Below the pieces are notes generated by a model. That model was not told where the DNA came from. It made no database searches and saw only the letters and a list, made by a program, of their open reading frames with translations. Shown piece after piece: positions 24,328 to 37,000 of a stretch of DNA of 64,000 nucleotides. The stretch comes from Alloascoidea africana (taxonomy: Eukaryota; Ascomycota; Alloascoideomycetes; Alloascoideales; Alloascoideaceae): positions 143,561 to 207,560 of the forward strand of contig JAKTTT010000041.1 in assembly GCA_030581615.1 (NCBI GenBank). Reading direction: 5' to 3'. A program made the translations under genes and the position numbers. Numbering within the stretch: the first letter of the stretch is position 1; every line of letters begins with the position of its first letter.

Positions 24328-25269
24328 ATGGGATGGTTTTGGGCCGATAACGTTGACAGCCCCTCTGCAAGTGCTGCTTCATCTCGTGTATGTAACGGCA
24401 TGAATAAGGGTTATCTACAGGAATTCAATGGGCTTATTCTAACTAAAATTTAAATTTAGGAAGCTACTTGTCCTATAGATCATACAAAATTCCAAAACTT
24501 GTTCTCCAGAAAGGAGCAGATACAGGAGGACCCCAAGAAACAAGCAGCTGTTTGTCCTGTCGATCACTCAAAAATGCAAAGCTCGCAAAAACAAGAGGAT
24601 ATGAAGTTGGTCTGCCCTGTTAATGGCGAAGATCTGAATCCTCTGAATAACATGCCATTTCTTCCCTCATCAAGGGCGCCTGGCCAGAAGATAGATCTCT
24701 CAACTGAACGAACGTTTTCTACCATACCAAGGGGTGAAAAGGATGAGGAAGGGGTTTGGGAGTACCCTTCGCCACAGCAAATGTATCATGCGATGATACG
24801 AAAAGGTAAAGGTGCTGTACCTGAGGATGCGGTTGGTTCCATGGTGGATGTTCACAACTTTTTAAATGAAGGTGCTTGGGATGAAATCTTAAAGTGGGAG
24901 GCTCCATATATCATGAAGTCTCAGAGAATGTCCAGGTTGTTAAAGTTCACAGGAAAGCCCAATGAATTGTCTCCGAGAGCTACAATCTATAGCTATCTTG
25001 GCCAAATTTTCCCAGAGAGATTTGGCACTATGCCACCTTTTGACCGACATGATTGGACGGTACTGCGACCAGTTACTGGCAAGGAGGAGTGGAAGCAGGT
25101 CCGATATGTAATTGACTACTATGCTGGTCCTGATGACGAAAACGGGATGCCCACTTTCTTTCTCGACGCCAGACCTGCTTTTGATTCTGTTGAAGCGGTA
25201 AAAGATAGGGCAACCAAATGGAGTTCCAACATTTGGGCCAAAGCAATTGGCAAATCTGATCAAAACTGA
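24328..25269 (+). CDS. CYC3: Cytochrome c heme lyase (2 exons)
   Basis: Exon 1 is 24328-24387 (20 codons), exon 2 is 24460-25269; the 72-bp intron has GTATGT, TTCTAAC and TAG. The spliced protein has 289 residues. It attaches heme to apocytochrome c at the mitochondrial inner membrane, facing the intermembrane space. The N-terminus MGWFWAD is the signature of Cyc3. Three CP heme-regulatory motifs follow (CPIDH, CPVDH, CPVNG), then [29 protein letters not shown] and [12 protein letters not shown]; the conserved heme-ligand histidine falls at residue 152. The C-terminal FDRHDW and [14 protein letters not shown] blocks are intact. The S. cerevisiae gene has no intron, as I recall, so the tiny first exon is a local feature. 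Confidence 0.95.
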
Positions 25270-26319
25270 TGGAAATTACCATTGTTGTCCTAATGCGGGT
25301 TACGAGCGAAATTTTATGGGCATTATGTTTCTTTTTTATGTGTTTAGTTGGCTTTGTAATTACATCTCATACTCCAATACTATACCTGATCATCTTGTAG
25401 GTCTCATCAAGCGTTCCTTTTAAAATTAACCTCTAGCGTTTCATGCCCAATAATCATTAAATAGAAACAAAATGTTTCATCCAATTACGATAGTACTTCT
25501 ATATTCCGAGTATCAGGTCAAAAAGCAGTCTGTGGCAAGCTAATATTGTCTATGATGCTTCTATTGCAAATACTCCTAAGCAAGGAATATGCACATATAC
25601 TGTATTTCTAAGGATTTAACTGATGAATTGGGCTTCTATTGATGTAATAAATTGAATCTCACGAGTATGAAAGATCTATTCAGACCGGTTACAAGCATGT
25701 GAAATGAGGCAATAGAAACATTATTCTCTAATTGTATTGAAACTTTATAGTCTCGGATGATTTGTAGATGAGTTATTAATGCACTAGAAAAAGTTTCAAG
25801 TACAAAAACACTGGCGTCTTCCTCAAGGACATCCAGTATAAAAACAAAAAAAAGTTTGCACTGTCCTATATGAATTTACTGTTGGTAGCGATTAATTTCT
25901 TAATCTCAGTGTTTCTTAATTATTTGCTCAACTTCAAATATTGAGAAGCTTACTTTTAAGGTTCTCCTTTATCAACATCCGTAGTGTGTTTCACATAAAG
26001 CGGTTTGAAAGACTTTTCAATATAATTTCCTGTTAAAAACACTTTATGGACTTCTAGAGCTTTGAAAATGCTTGATGTTACCTCTAGATATTGTGAACTT
26101 GAAGGCAATAACATTTTCCGGAAATTATTTTACAAGAATACTAGTCGTCAAAGCTTTCAATGGTCATGGTAAGAGCAATTGGCTTTATCAACTCTTTCCT
26201 GCAGGATGTAACCATTGCAATTTTTTGGTTTCCATTAGAAACGGTTGTGTATTTGTACTGCTGTGTTGTTTTTTGTTTCACTAAATATGGTAACTGCTTT
26301 ATTCAGTCTTTCTGTCATT
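25270..26319. other. Intergenic region downstream of CYC3
   Basis: About 1 kb of AT-rich sequence with no gene I can support. Short open frames on the plus strand from 26072 overlap the antisense of the probable small gene at 26320-26613 and are taken as chance. Confidence 0.5.
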
Positions 26320-26613
26320 TCAGTCGTTCCAGAAGTTATGTAAATCATCATACTTGGCTCTGACGAAGACTACTTTCTTAGTGGGCACAAGCTTTCCCCG
26401 GCATAGAAAGAAGGAATCCAGAATTAGAACACCTAACCCGAGGGGCAGCAAAAACAACACAAGAACTACTCCTGGAATTAGCAAACCTAAGAATATTAGG
26501 GCTTTTCCACATTAGTTGTATATTGGATAAACTTACTGATTACCAACTCGTTTGGTCAAAACCGGGGACTTAATCCTAGTAGCAAAGCTCCAAAGATGAT
26601 CTATCACAATCAT
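26320..26613 (-). CDS. Probable small hydrophobic membrane protein (2 exons), hypothetical
   Basis: Not recognised; found by reading splice signals. Exon 1 (26544-26613) starts with ATG and reads MIVIDHLWSFATRIKSPVLT onward. A 57-bp intron (donor GTAATC, branch-like AACTAAT, acceptor TTAG) joins in frame to exon 2 (26320-26486), giving 78 residues. Exon 2 codes a strongly hydrophobic segment of about 28 residues (LLIPGVVLVLFLLPLGLGVL and on) and a basic/acidic tail ending FWND. An alternative acceptor at 26502 also keeps frame. The intron size matches others in the window. The hydrophobic run and higher GC suggest a real gene, but the weak donor leaves doubt. Confidence 0.45.
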
Positions 26614-26911
26614 TATGATTTGGTAGAAGATCAGAAACCTCTAATTATGAAATGCCAATAAAATAAGAAAAGCCCGAGTAAGAAATCAGGTCTCAAATTA
26701 ACACGTCCAAACTATGATCATCAACATCACCCCCTACAGATTTGAAACTCTGACACTAGAATTTGAGGGCAAAGTTACATTTTAACATTTTGTAACTACC
26801 TTCAGCTATTACTTCTTTCTAACTGGCAGCTTTCTTATTTACTTTCCTTAAGTACTGCTTTCAGGTTAAAAATTGATTCTTTTTTTAATGCTCAGAGATA
26901 TAAATACATTT

Positions 26912-27808
26912 TCATGAACTATAGAGCAAATATTTGACTTCTCCGCTGGTTACTCCCACTGTGCAACCGTCAGTTCCATCGCCCTTAAACGACCCATCTT
27001 CATATACGCATTCCCCACTTACTTTCGCAGAGTCATCGACACCTTCAATTCTAACATTGAAATTTGCCTTTTGATTACTGTTAGGATTTGAAGTTATTGA
27101 TAAATAACTAGTCCCTCCAACTGAACCTGCACCAAAGATTAGAGGAGCCCAGTTACCAATCGTTCCATCAGCTGTTCCCCAGATGCATCCATCTTCTGCT
27201 GAGACACCTGCGTTATTGACATAGTATTGCGCTGATGTTTTTAGACCTTTCCACTTGAAATAGGAATCTGAATCAACAACTGTCAGCCTTTGACTTCCTC
27301 CAGCTGAAACAAGAGTAGGCACATTCATATTTTCGCTTCCTGGATAATCTGTTCTGCAAATGCTCACTGAACTATCAATCTCGGATACCACTTCTGCTGA
27401 ATCGATGCCCCACTCACAGAGATTTTCACTCTCTGTGTTACTTCTATACAAGTATCCGTCTTTACAGTAAAGCCCACCAACTGTTTGACCAGAAGCGGGC
27501 TGTTCACTTGGCCACTGTGTCTTGGACATGCCTGGCTGGCATGCGTATGAACAGTACATGCCATCTTCACATTTTGTGCCTGAAGTCCCTTCTTCGTCTG
27601 AAATTGTGGTCCAACCGCCGAAACCCATCCAATCTACTGGAATAACACCTTGACCTGAAGGAAAAGTAGAGCATTCAATTTCGCCATCCTGAAAATTTCC
27701 ACTATTGCTGGCATCTCTTTTAGTAACACTCTGTTGATTTAACACTGGTATTGAAAGTCCATTGGTTGCCATATAGCCAAGGAAAAAAAGCAAATTCAGG
27801 GTTTTCAT
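26912..27808 (-). CDS. Secreted SUN-family cell-wall protein (Sim1/Uth1/Sun4/Nca3 type)
   Basis: 298 residues from the ATG at 27808; the open frame extends nine codons further to a TTG that would spoil the signal peptide. Residues 1-19 form a signal peptide; KR at 30-31 is a likely Kex2 site. The SUN domain fills the rest: [65 protein letters not shown] and [17 protein letters not shown], with the usual cysteines. SUN proteins act in wall remodelling and septation, and some bind or cleave beta-1,3-glucan. The long Ser/Thr-rich linker found in S. cerevisiae SUN proteins is missing, so this is a short form. It has 3.4 kb of gene-free DNA upstream. Confidence 0.93.
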   Translation of the reverse strand: MKTLNLLFFLGYMATNGLSIPVLNQQSVTKRDASNSGNFQDGEIECSTFPSGQGVIPVDWMGFGGWTTISDEEGTSGTKCEDGMYCSYACQPGMSKTQWPSEQPASGQTVGGLYCKDGYLYRSNTESENLCEWGIDSAEVVSEIDSSVSICRTDYPGSENMNVPTLVSAGGSQRLTVVDSDSYFKWKGLKTSAQYYVNNAGVSAEDGCIWGTADGTIGNWAPLIFGAGSVGGTSYLSITSNPNSNQKANFNVRIEGVDDSAKVSGECVYEDGSFKGDGTDGCTVGVTSGEVKYLLYSS

Positions 27809-30800
27809 TTTCAAAAGGAAAGGATTTTGTTTCAAAAGATTGTTGCAACTGATTGATGTTCTAACGAATGTCTGGTTCAGAAGATATAACTTGTTTAGTT
27901 AAGAATTTTTAGTTGATATCATTGCAGAAAGAGAAATTTATATGCTTTCTGGTTTTTTTAATAAAAGTATTATCCTCTTCCTTTGAATTGGGATCTATCA
28001 AGCAAAGGAAAAGGGTATACTGCATGCAACTGTTTAATGTTGGTGCTCTGGAAAAAGGAATCACGAAGAACAATTTCAAGCAAAAACCAAAGAATTAATC
28101 AGGCTTAGCTGGAAAGAAATGTCTTTGAGCTTTTTCATGTTTTTTTCTTGTCTTTTGTTGACCGTTACATATGTTCCTGAGATGCATTTTTCATACATAC
28201 ATCATAGTTCTTCTGGTGCATTACAATGGTATCTTTGATCTTAAAACCTGATCCTTACTTCATTGTAAATCTTAACTTGAGTATTGTCTTACCCAAGGTG
28301 TGAATTGTCTTAACGACTGCAAGCAGTCTGCAAACCGTAAGAGAATTCATTTACAATGGAAAAGCAAAAACCAACATTACAGAACACTGTGAAAGTACAA
28401 TGTCGAACGTTTAATCACTACTGAATCCTAGCATACTTGATTTCAATAACGCTTCAATGATTGTTTTGTTAATTCCATGTACCTAAGAAGTGATTCAGCT
28501 TTGCGGTAAAGGAATAGAATTTTAAGCGGCTTTTGGTGCCTATACTCAAACACCAATCTACATTCAAATGCATTTTGCCGAATGATTAAAGGAAATTTGC
28601 CTCGATAAATCAACCATTACATGTATACGGTTGGAGGTCATTGTAGCTGTGCCTAATGAGAAGGCAGGATCAAAGCGAAAATGACCTTAAAGAACCAGGG
28701 GAAGAAAGGTCAGATACGACCTATCAACTTTTTGGACAGAATAATTAGTTTGATTATACCCTTATAAAGCTTTCATCTTCCCTTTATGATCTAATAAATG
28801 ATCATAAGACGTTTTTTTAATGGGGCGGCTATATGTATTTTAAGTGATATCGTAACAAGTGCTCCTTCCTGAAATGATCCAACTTTTTGATTCACTTAAA
28901 GTCTGCTCATTTCGGTGTTTAATCATCAAGTATAATATTCAAACACCCTCTTATACTCCCAAGCTTATTACCGTGGTTCACCAACGAAAAAGTCCAATCC
29001 AACATATGTTCAGGGCAGCTTGAAAGAACTATTTGATACTAATCTTTTCAGAATCTCCTGACATTTTTGAATCTTCTATGATGCTTGGACACTATTTCCT
29101 GACTTTCCACGAGCACTACACGCCGAACTTTCGCTTATCCCGTGTCAAAAACAACCAGATGATCGACTACTCCAAGTTTCCTTCATATTTATACAGTAGA
29201 ACCAAATATTTACCTACAGCAAGGCCTCTTTCCCGTCCTATCCACGTTTCTGCTTGGTCCTTCAGCTCTCGCAAAGCCTCTCATTTACATAGCAATGTTG
29301 TTTGTGCTCAGCACACAGGTTGGTCAGTTCGTGCATTAAAGAATGAGTTTCTTTATGGTCAATCTCGCTTAAATAGGCGTTCGATAGCTGCTCTGGTATT
29401 AGAAACTTCTTTCTTTAATGTAGGCAGGCCGAGATAGACCCTAGGGAGTGTTTGCGTCAAAAAGTCTCGATAGTCTGTTTTTCGTAGTTCAGCTCAAACC
29501 TTTGGCATTTGCCCTTTACTTTTTTACAAGCATGCCAGAAAGCCGAAACCTGTCTATTCCAGGAGCATTATGAGTTCACACTTTTTCAGTAGACTTGATA
29601 CCCCAAGTGTGTAGAAACGGACCGTCACCACTGAAGCTAAGCACTGACTGTAATCTTGATAGACTGTCACACTGTTCTGATCTTCCCTGTGGTTCAAAGG
29701 TTTTTTAAGACAACCAGCTACTTTTTACAGATGACCCATTTCTCTTTAAGAAACTTATAAGTTTTATCACAATAGCTTTAATATTAGCATTAACGCAAAA
29801 GGAATGTTGTTTCCACCACAAGGCCACTGTTACAAATTGTCAAGCATTAGTTTGCCCAATACTGTGCAGATTCTCCATCCTTCCCCCAAACCGCAAAACT
29901 AAAGAATAGAGGGTCCGTATATGGGAACAAAGAGCAGGATATTAAAGCGGACTAGAGGACATTACGCTATCAGACGATATAGCAAAGACAACGGCAGAGC
30001 TCAAATTCAAGGAAGTTTTGCGCAAATGCCCGTTATTTTTTTATCAAACTTTAATGATTTTTTTCTGTGTGTAAATATTAAGGTACAAAAACATCAAATT
30101 TGTAATTAACCTCTAGAAACTAGTAAGATCCCGATACTTATTTGAAACCCATCAAACAGGAAGAAACTTTTGAGTCTAGCCTGGCAATCACGTTTTAAAT
30201 CAAAGCACAAAAAACAAATCAAACTATGTTATCGGTGGTGTAGAATAACAATTGCAGTGCCACATCTTCACAGCTGCGTTTCAACACTAAAGTAAATATA
30301 ATTCCACGATAGGCGAACAGAAAAAGGTTTTAAACTCATTATTAAAATACTGGAGATTTTATTTCAACCTATGATTAACTTTCAAATTTTCTCCGCAGGA
30401 GTGAAAAACCAGATATACCAGACATTGGTAGCCTAACAGCCACACTTTGCCAGGACATTCAGGAACAAAGTTGCCGAGCTCTTTTAATTTTAAACACAAA
30501 AACAGATCTGGGGTGTGTTTCGGCGATTACATTGCTATGCATTCTCCTTGTCCGATAAATAGATCTTTACTTTCTTCGAATTTTAGGATGACAATAGAGC
30601 TTTTTAAGCAGCCACTATCGGATAACAGTCCTAATGGATTGCTTCTTGTGGCCTAGGCTCGGGTACATAAACTTCACAGAGAAGTGTTTTATCGGTTCTC
30701 TCTCCATCTTGATAGAATTTGCTCATCAAAGCTTAGACTGTGGCTACGACTGCGTCTGGTTGCCCAGTTCAAACTTGATAGGAAATTGCATTTCTTAAAT

Positions 30801-31202
30801 ACACAGATTAAAGAAATAAAGCTTTTCAAAGTTTAAATAATAATTTCAGTATCAACGAAACATTTTTATTACCACTACGATGCCATCCATATGGCTCTAG
30901 TCTTGCCTGGAACTCAATTGATTCACTAGTAGAAGATGCGCATTCTAGCGGACAAAGTTTAAGCCATGTATTTTAGGGAAGCCACCAAGGAAAGAACAAA
31001 CGATATCAAGATAAAACTTTTGAAATTACTTAGTTAATTGCCCTTTGAAAATACATTGCTCTTATTTTTACAGAATTAGCAGACAACTATAAATAACAAA
31101 AAAGATTTCCAGTTCCATTAGACTTTTATGGCATTCCGTGTATTAGCCGTTACTCCAAGAAATTGTAGTATGTATTGATTAATAATGTAGTTCATGATAT
31201 TC
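27809..31202. other. 3.4-kb intergenic region upstream of the SUN gene
   Basis: It lies between the SUN gene start and the 3' end of the velvet gene, so nearly all of it is SUN-gene upstream DNA. Open frames at 29033-29437 (TTG start) and below are unconvincing. A string near 29627 (GAAGCTAAGC) recalls a piece of 5S rRNA but the flanks do not fit. No tRNA found. Confidence 0.55.
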
Positions 31203-34092
31203 TTAAAACCCAAGCGACCGTATTGAAGGAAGCTTGATTTTTTGATCCTCTGATGCGCTTTCCTGGGCTTCTTGTGTGCTTTTCCCTTCCCATACTTTCA
31301 GTTCTTTCTCATTGGAATCAGAAGACGTTCCCACAGGAACCTGTTTGGTGTGGAATGTCTGCATAGATTGATTGGCAACCGTCCTGTGATTGTCGTTGGA
31401 AGAACGAGGAAATGATAGCGGCGGCAACAAAAATTGTGTGGTCGAAGAAGCTTCCCCATCTGAATTTTTACCTTCCCCAGTCTTGGAAAGTGGGAATGAA
31501 GAATCAAAAGAAGGTAGAAAGCTTGCTTTACTTTTGGAATTCGTAGAAAAAGACGGAGTCCGTATCTGAACGCCTAAAGGACTTGGGTGTGGTTGCAGAG
31601 AAATTGGGGGGACTGCATGCGCAGATCCAAATGGAGAATGCGATATGGAACTAGGTGGATATTCTCTGAGACTTTTAATAGTAGATATTTCAGAGTATTT
31701 TGCCAGACTTCCAGTTAAACTGCGCTGCAAGTCTGGAAATGCAGTAGCGTCTGTAATGCTAGGTTTCTGCCCCATCATGTTGGAGTCGCCAAAAGTCTGT
31801 GATGATAAGAAAAAGGGGTTTTCGACAGAAGTACCGGCGTTCAAGTTTATTGGAGGAATAATATGATATGAGTTAGGAGCACTTCTTGATCTCCCCACAT
31901 TGTTGCTGTAGTTTGATCTTAACTCCTTTGCTTGCGGCTCATTATCTCCTTTTTTAACATCCATCATTTCAACCCGTTCACCTTCGTGATCAAACTCATC
32001 AGTAAAGTAGAAACTGCGCCTCTTTGTTCCGGTTGTAGGGGATATCATCAGAAGAGGAGCACGTTGATATTCTGATCGTAATGAAGACGAAGGTGTGGTC
32101 ATCTGTGTCGGTTTCTGATTGAATAAATGGCTTCCAATTGTCTGTTGAGGTTGAAGAACTGGAAGTTGTGCACTTGGTGAGTGAGGGTCAAAAAAATTCT
32201 GGGGCTCTCCAGCATTGATGTTTTTCACCAGATGTACTCCACTCGCAGGTAGAGATTTTCGGATTTCCATATGCTGCTGGTACTGCTGATAGCTTTACAA
32301 TCGTTAAAATAAAAAGCCAAATCAAAACAACAAAACTATGACTGACCTTTTTCTGTTTCCCTCTTTTCTCAGCCTTAACCTCACTCCCTGTTCACAGACA
32401 AGTCTGGTTAACGGGGTAGAAGGCAAAGCACCTGTGTATCTCTTGGGAGTAAATACTATTAAAAAGCGTGTTAGCGATTCATCCAGCTTGATGTAAGCCC
32501 TGATTCAAAAATTCCTGGGTTGCATCTGCCGACAAGGATAAATTCAATGAGGAAAAATGGGTTTCCTAAATAAGGAATAATTCTAGTAGCTCACCTGTGA
32601 AGTAGTCAGAAAATACTGATTGCTTGTATTTGAAGGATGCTCCCCTAAGATCTGTTAGTAATATGTCGCACTTTAGTTCGTTTGATTAGCATCTTACTCC
32701 TGCTCATATAAAGAGAACTTCAACCGATATTGCCCCGTGTTCAACATCGACAAGTCACCGAAAACAAAAAAAAACCCAAGCCGATCTTTATCTTGTACTT
32801 TATGCCCTGAGCTCACTCTGATCCCTATTAGTGGGTTAGTTGAGCTAAAGTTTGTTGTGTCTTTGCCTAAACTATTCTTTATCTCAAGAGTAGGATTAGG
32901 CGTTTCTGAAGTGCTGCTAGCTTTGCTACTGACATTGCTACTCGGCTTTGCCCTTAACATTTTATTCTTTTTATTTTCCTTCTTTGAAGTGGTTGAAATG
33001 AATGACGAAGAAGATGAGGGCGATGATAGCGAGGAAGATGACGATCCAACGGCTGTGTTCAGATCAGAGATTGGCAATCTTTGTCTCTCTTTCTGGTCAG
33101 GCTCTTGCTCTTCCTGCCCTTGCCCAAACTCTGGATCTGAGGTAGAATCAATATGGCATAACATTATAAAATGTTTGGTGAATAGCCAAGGGGGATTATA
33201 CTCTAAAATATGGTTAATTATTGACGCTTACATTACTTTGTCCGTGAAAATTCGTACCATTTGGCGTATTATCATGAACCGCGCCGATTGGACTATTTGC
33301 GCTGATCACTTTTGAAGCATTAAAGTCCCTGAAAACGGCCATCTTGACTATTGGTGGCGGGTCTATCGTCCTCCTATCAGCAAGTCCGCCCTTGTCGTAT
33401 CTTAAGGTGACTTTACATCGAATCGGTTGCTGTACCACCCTCAGACTGTACGGGAGTTCTGTTCCAAGCCCATGACTCTGTACCTGATACTGATTTGGAG
33501 TTGGAATAGGCCCTTGAGGGTTTATTGACAAAACATGCTGAGCCGGCACTTGTTGGTAAAGACGAAGATCCTGATGAAACATAGGAGGGGGAGTAGATGG
33601 ATTCCCAGGTTGCTGATGTGCTCCATGTTGCACAATGGGATAGCTTGACACACCACGAGCATCGCTTTCTGTCACCATTGGTCTTTGACCTGGGATGTAA
33701 CCATACTCTTGAGTCTGGGTATTTAAATACCTAGATGTTAAAAGATTGCTGTTGTTTAGTATGGATGGAGTTATCTGGCGATTTCTTGTGTTTGTTCTAC
33801 GCAGTTGGTCTTTCGAACTGTATTCTTTCTCAATGTTTGATTCTCTTACTAACCTCAAGTTTGAAGCCCCATAGCGAGAGTTTTGATGAAACGTTATAGT
33901 GTTTAGACTGAGCGACGTTGCCAAGTTAGGATCTACTGGCACAACCTGATGCTGAAGTCGATTGTTGTTGTCGCCATCTGGTCTCAGGATTGAGTCTGAA
34001 AGACGACTGTCATTATTGAAAGCTGATGAGTTAACTTTTGATCCTTCTATTCCTTTCCGCGAAGAAAAGATATTATGATCGCCAGAAGGCAT
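31203..34092 (-). CDS. Velvet-domain transcriptional regulator, VelB-like (5 exons)
   Basis: Predicted exons: 33258-34092, 32698-33202, 32595-32644, 32347-32455 and 31203-32292, 862 residues in all. Introns are 55, 53, 139 and 54 bp. Introns 2 and 3 have good signals (GTAAGA/TACTAAC/TAG; GTGAGC/CGCTAAC/TAG). Donors of introns 1 (GTACGA) and 4 (GTCAGT) are weak but keep frame. The velvet domain is split: YSLRVVQQPIRCKVTLRY and DRRTIDPPPIVKM in exon 1, DRLGFFFVFGDLSM and YRLKFSLYEQ in exon 2, then FTPKRYTGALPSTPLTRL and EQGVRLRLRKEGNRK in exons 3-4. A Ser-rich insert of about 130 residues interrupts the domain, as an insert does in VelB. The 220-residue N-terminus and 360-residue C-terminus are low complexity. 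Velvet proteins bind DNA as dimers and control spore development and light responses in filamentous fungi. Confidence 0.85.
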
Positions 34093-37000
34093 TTGTTAGA
34101 CAGCGAAACCAATTTTGGAACTTCACAAACTCCCTAGATATCTCTGAAAAGAAGCGTCCAGGCAAACCCAAGGCACGCTAAAGCTGTTTTAGAAGGAAGG
34201 CTCGAAGGGAAATAACTTCAACTCAAGGGTAGGATGTGGATGGCTTGAGTGTGTGCGTTCTTTCATAAAGTTGTATGCTGAGCTCAATCAACAGATTAGA
34301 GTAAGCTCAAGCAAGGAGGAAAACCCCTCTATTTGTCCAAACCAGTATGTGACTGATCACTCCCTGGGCTAGTGTACTGGAATAGATTGGCTCATTAATC
34401 CCAAAGATATGGGAGGGGATACTAAAACAGGCAGAGGACTCCGGTATGATAAAAGCACGGAGGGCAAGAGCAGGAGAATCGATCAGTTCAGGACCAAGGT
34501 CGAGGAAGTATACGCTTCCTGTCGATGGAGATGGAGAAAGCTAGAGGAGGTCCAAGGAGAACAAAAGTATCGAGGGTTTGGTGGATCAAGAGAAATAATA
34601 AAGAAGTAGGTGAAAGCAGTATAATAAATTATTGTTTATGTAAAATACGAAAGAGGACAATACACAATATCTGATTGTTAAATCATACAATAGCGCCAAC
34701 TGAAAATGGCAACCGTGGGAATGGCTATCAGAACCCGAAAATAAATCTGGCGCACAGAACACTTTTCACCCGTGACCCAGTATCTGGGATGACTGGAAAG
34801 GAAAACACGAGCAGTTAGCCACAGTTTCCGAGTAAGTTTATGACAGACTAGGTGAGTTCGAGAGAGGGCGATGATTAAAGGGTAGAGTGAATGGAGGTTC
34901 TCTCGATAATGCACCTTTTGAGGAATCTGGATTCCAAAAAGCCGAAGAGCTCTTCCTTTTCGACCCCCTTCTTCTTTCTCTGATTTTTCCCTCTGCTGGA
35001 TACGCCACAGTAATGCCAGTATCATACCTTGAGGGTTTACCAAAGAATGCATTAGTTTTAAATGTCGGTTTGGGAATCGGCAGACCGGTACTTCACGAGC
35101 CTAAGAGTTAATACCGAATGCTATTCTCTTCTTTTTCTTTCTAAGACCTTACGCACATATACTGATTATAACGCTGTCAAGCTGCGTGATGTCTTCATGA
35201 TTACTACGACTTGCTCGGGTTCTAGTCTCTCCATAAGGTTCGCGGCCATGTTGGAATGTGTGGTAAAAGTGGGACTTGAGAATCTCCAAAAATAAAACAA
35301 AAACACAAAAAAATATGCCATTATCAATTGAGGAAACACATCACTATGCCTCCAAACGTTGGTAGAATTCTGGGGTTTTCAAAGTCCGATTTCTTAAGTT
35401 TAGGTTATAATAAACTGACTAACCTCGAACCACAGAAAGGATCCGGTATTAACCCAACCAGGCGACCTGGACATTTATTTGGAAGATAGAAAAGAATTAG
35501 AACAAGAACGGAAGAGGAAGGACCCTGAATCAAACCAAAGATCCGTTGTAATATAACTTTCTGGCCGTCGGGCAAAGCTTCAAGCCATTGCTTCCCATTT
35601 TGGAACGTTCACGTTCGCTCTTTGTCAATCCACAGTTTTATCCAGGAAATGCCTTTTTTCCCAACTGAATGCCAGTGACAACCTCAAACTTAAGTTTTGG
35701 AAAGATTCTGAGTAGAATGTACAGTAGATATTGATAATTTTTAATCTGATGTGACTATTAACTTGTTCCAAACTTTGGGGTAGTGGACGTAAACATTATT
35801 AGTTACGGCGGTTCAACGATCATCTGCTTTATAAAATTTGTGGGAGTAAACGGGAAGAGAATAAAATTTTTATTCAAAGGTCAAATATTACACAACAGGA
35901 AAACATTGTTACCTATATTGTCTACATTCTATTCTGTTAGCTAAGCTTACAAATCTGTTTTAGCTTATCAGTAATTAAGGGATGCTGGGATATAGTCAAC
36001 TTAATAGACCTTTGGAAAGCTAACATTGCGCACTATCTAGTAATTTTGGTGCAGGTAACATGACAGCTTTAATTTCATAGAATGAATTTACTAATGGGCT
36101 TGCTCCACAATCTGAATTTTCTCCAATCAAGTCGAGAAAATTTTCCTTTTTCTAAGGCTTGATTTGAGTATTAAAGGGTTTTCAATATTACTTGACGGTA
36201 AAAAGATTCAAATAAAGTCTAGATTCCCAAATATGAGGTATTTAATAGGGGCCTCCAGTTTTAGAAAAAAATATCTTACAGGCTAATAATTCTCAGACTG
36301 AGCATGAAGTTACTGTCCAGTAAAACGAAGCTCAGGGTGCCCCATGTGTATATATCCTATACACTCGGTGGTATTTGACTCACTAGTTAGGAATTATTGA
36401 ACAAACTTGGTGCTCTTTCTTTCAAGACTTTTGACTATTGTCAACATATGGATATGAAATTTCTGAGGTGTGAAACTTTGTTTAACGAAGAATGAAGCTT
36501 CATGCATATCCAGCACTAGACTGAAAAGAAACTAGCATAAAGGAAATGCTCGGCAACGTTATGTTTCAGCCCCACGGAACACTCAGCCTTTCCCTTAAAA
36601 CAAGGGAAAAAACAAAAAATACGCTTACAGTCTGTATCCCTCATTATTGTATAATAAACCTTTTACCAGTCACGCCTGTATGGTAAAAATTTGAAAACCG
36701 AGCAAATATGAGCGCTCTGGTGGTAGAAAAGATCATTCATCTCCAATGCCTACATTGAAATGCAATCGCCGGATAGTCTAAATCTTCATGCATAAAATAT
36801 ATGGTCAATTAAGTAACTATTTGCAAAGTTAGATTTTTGCCATTTAAGGTTCTCAACAAGTAGTATATTCTAACTGATTTTCATATTATTGGAACATCTT
36901 TGGTTTTGAAAGAATTATTGTTTCGTCTCCGCGTTTAAAAAGACAAGTTTACTGGATGAATAAGATTTTTAAAGAGTTGGTAAAATATCAACATAGAATC

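Noticed and set aside
29033-29437. 134-codon frame in the SUN upstream region
   Set aside because: TTG start and no recognisable motif; one frame of this size is expected by chance in a 3.4-kb gap.
29620-29650. String resembling the GAAGCTAAGC box of 5S rRNA
   Set aside because: The flanks do not pair or match 5S sequence; similarity is limited to about ten bases.
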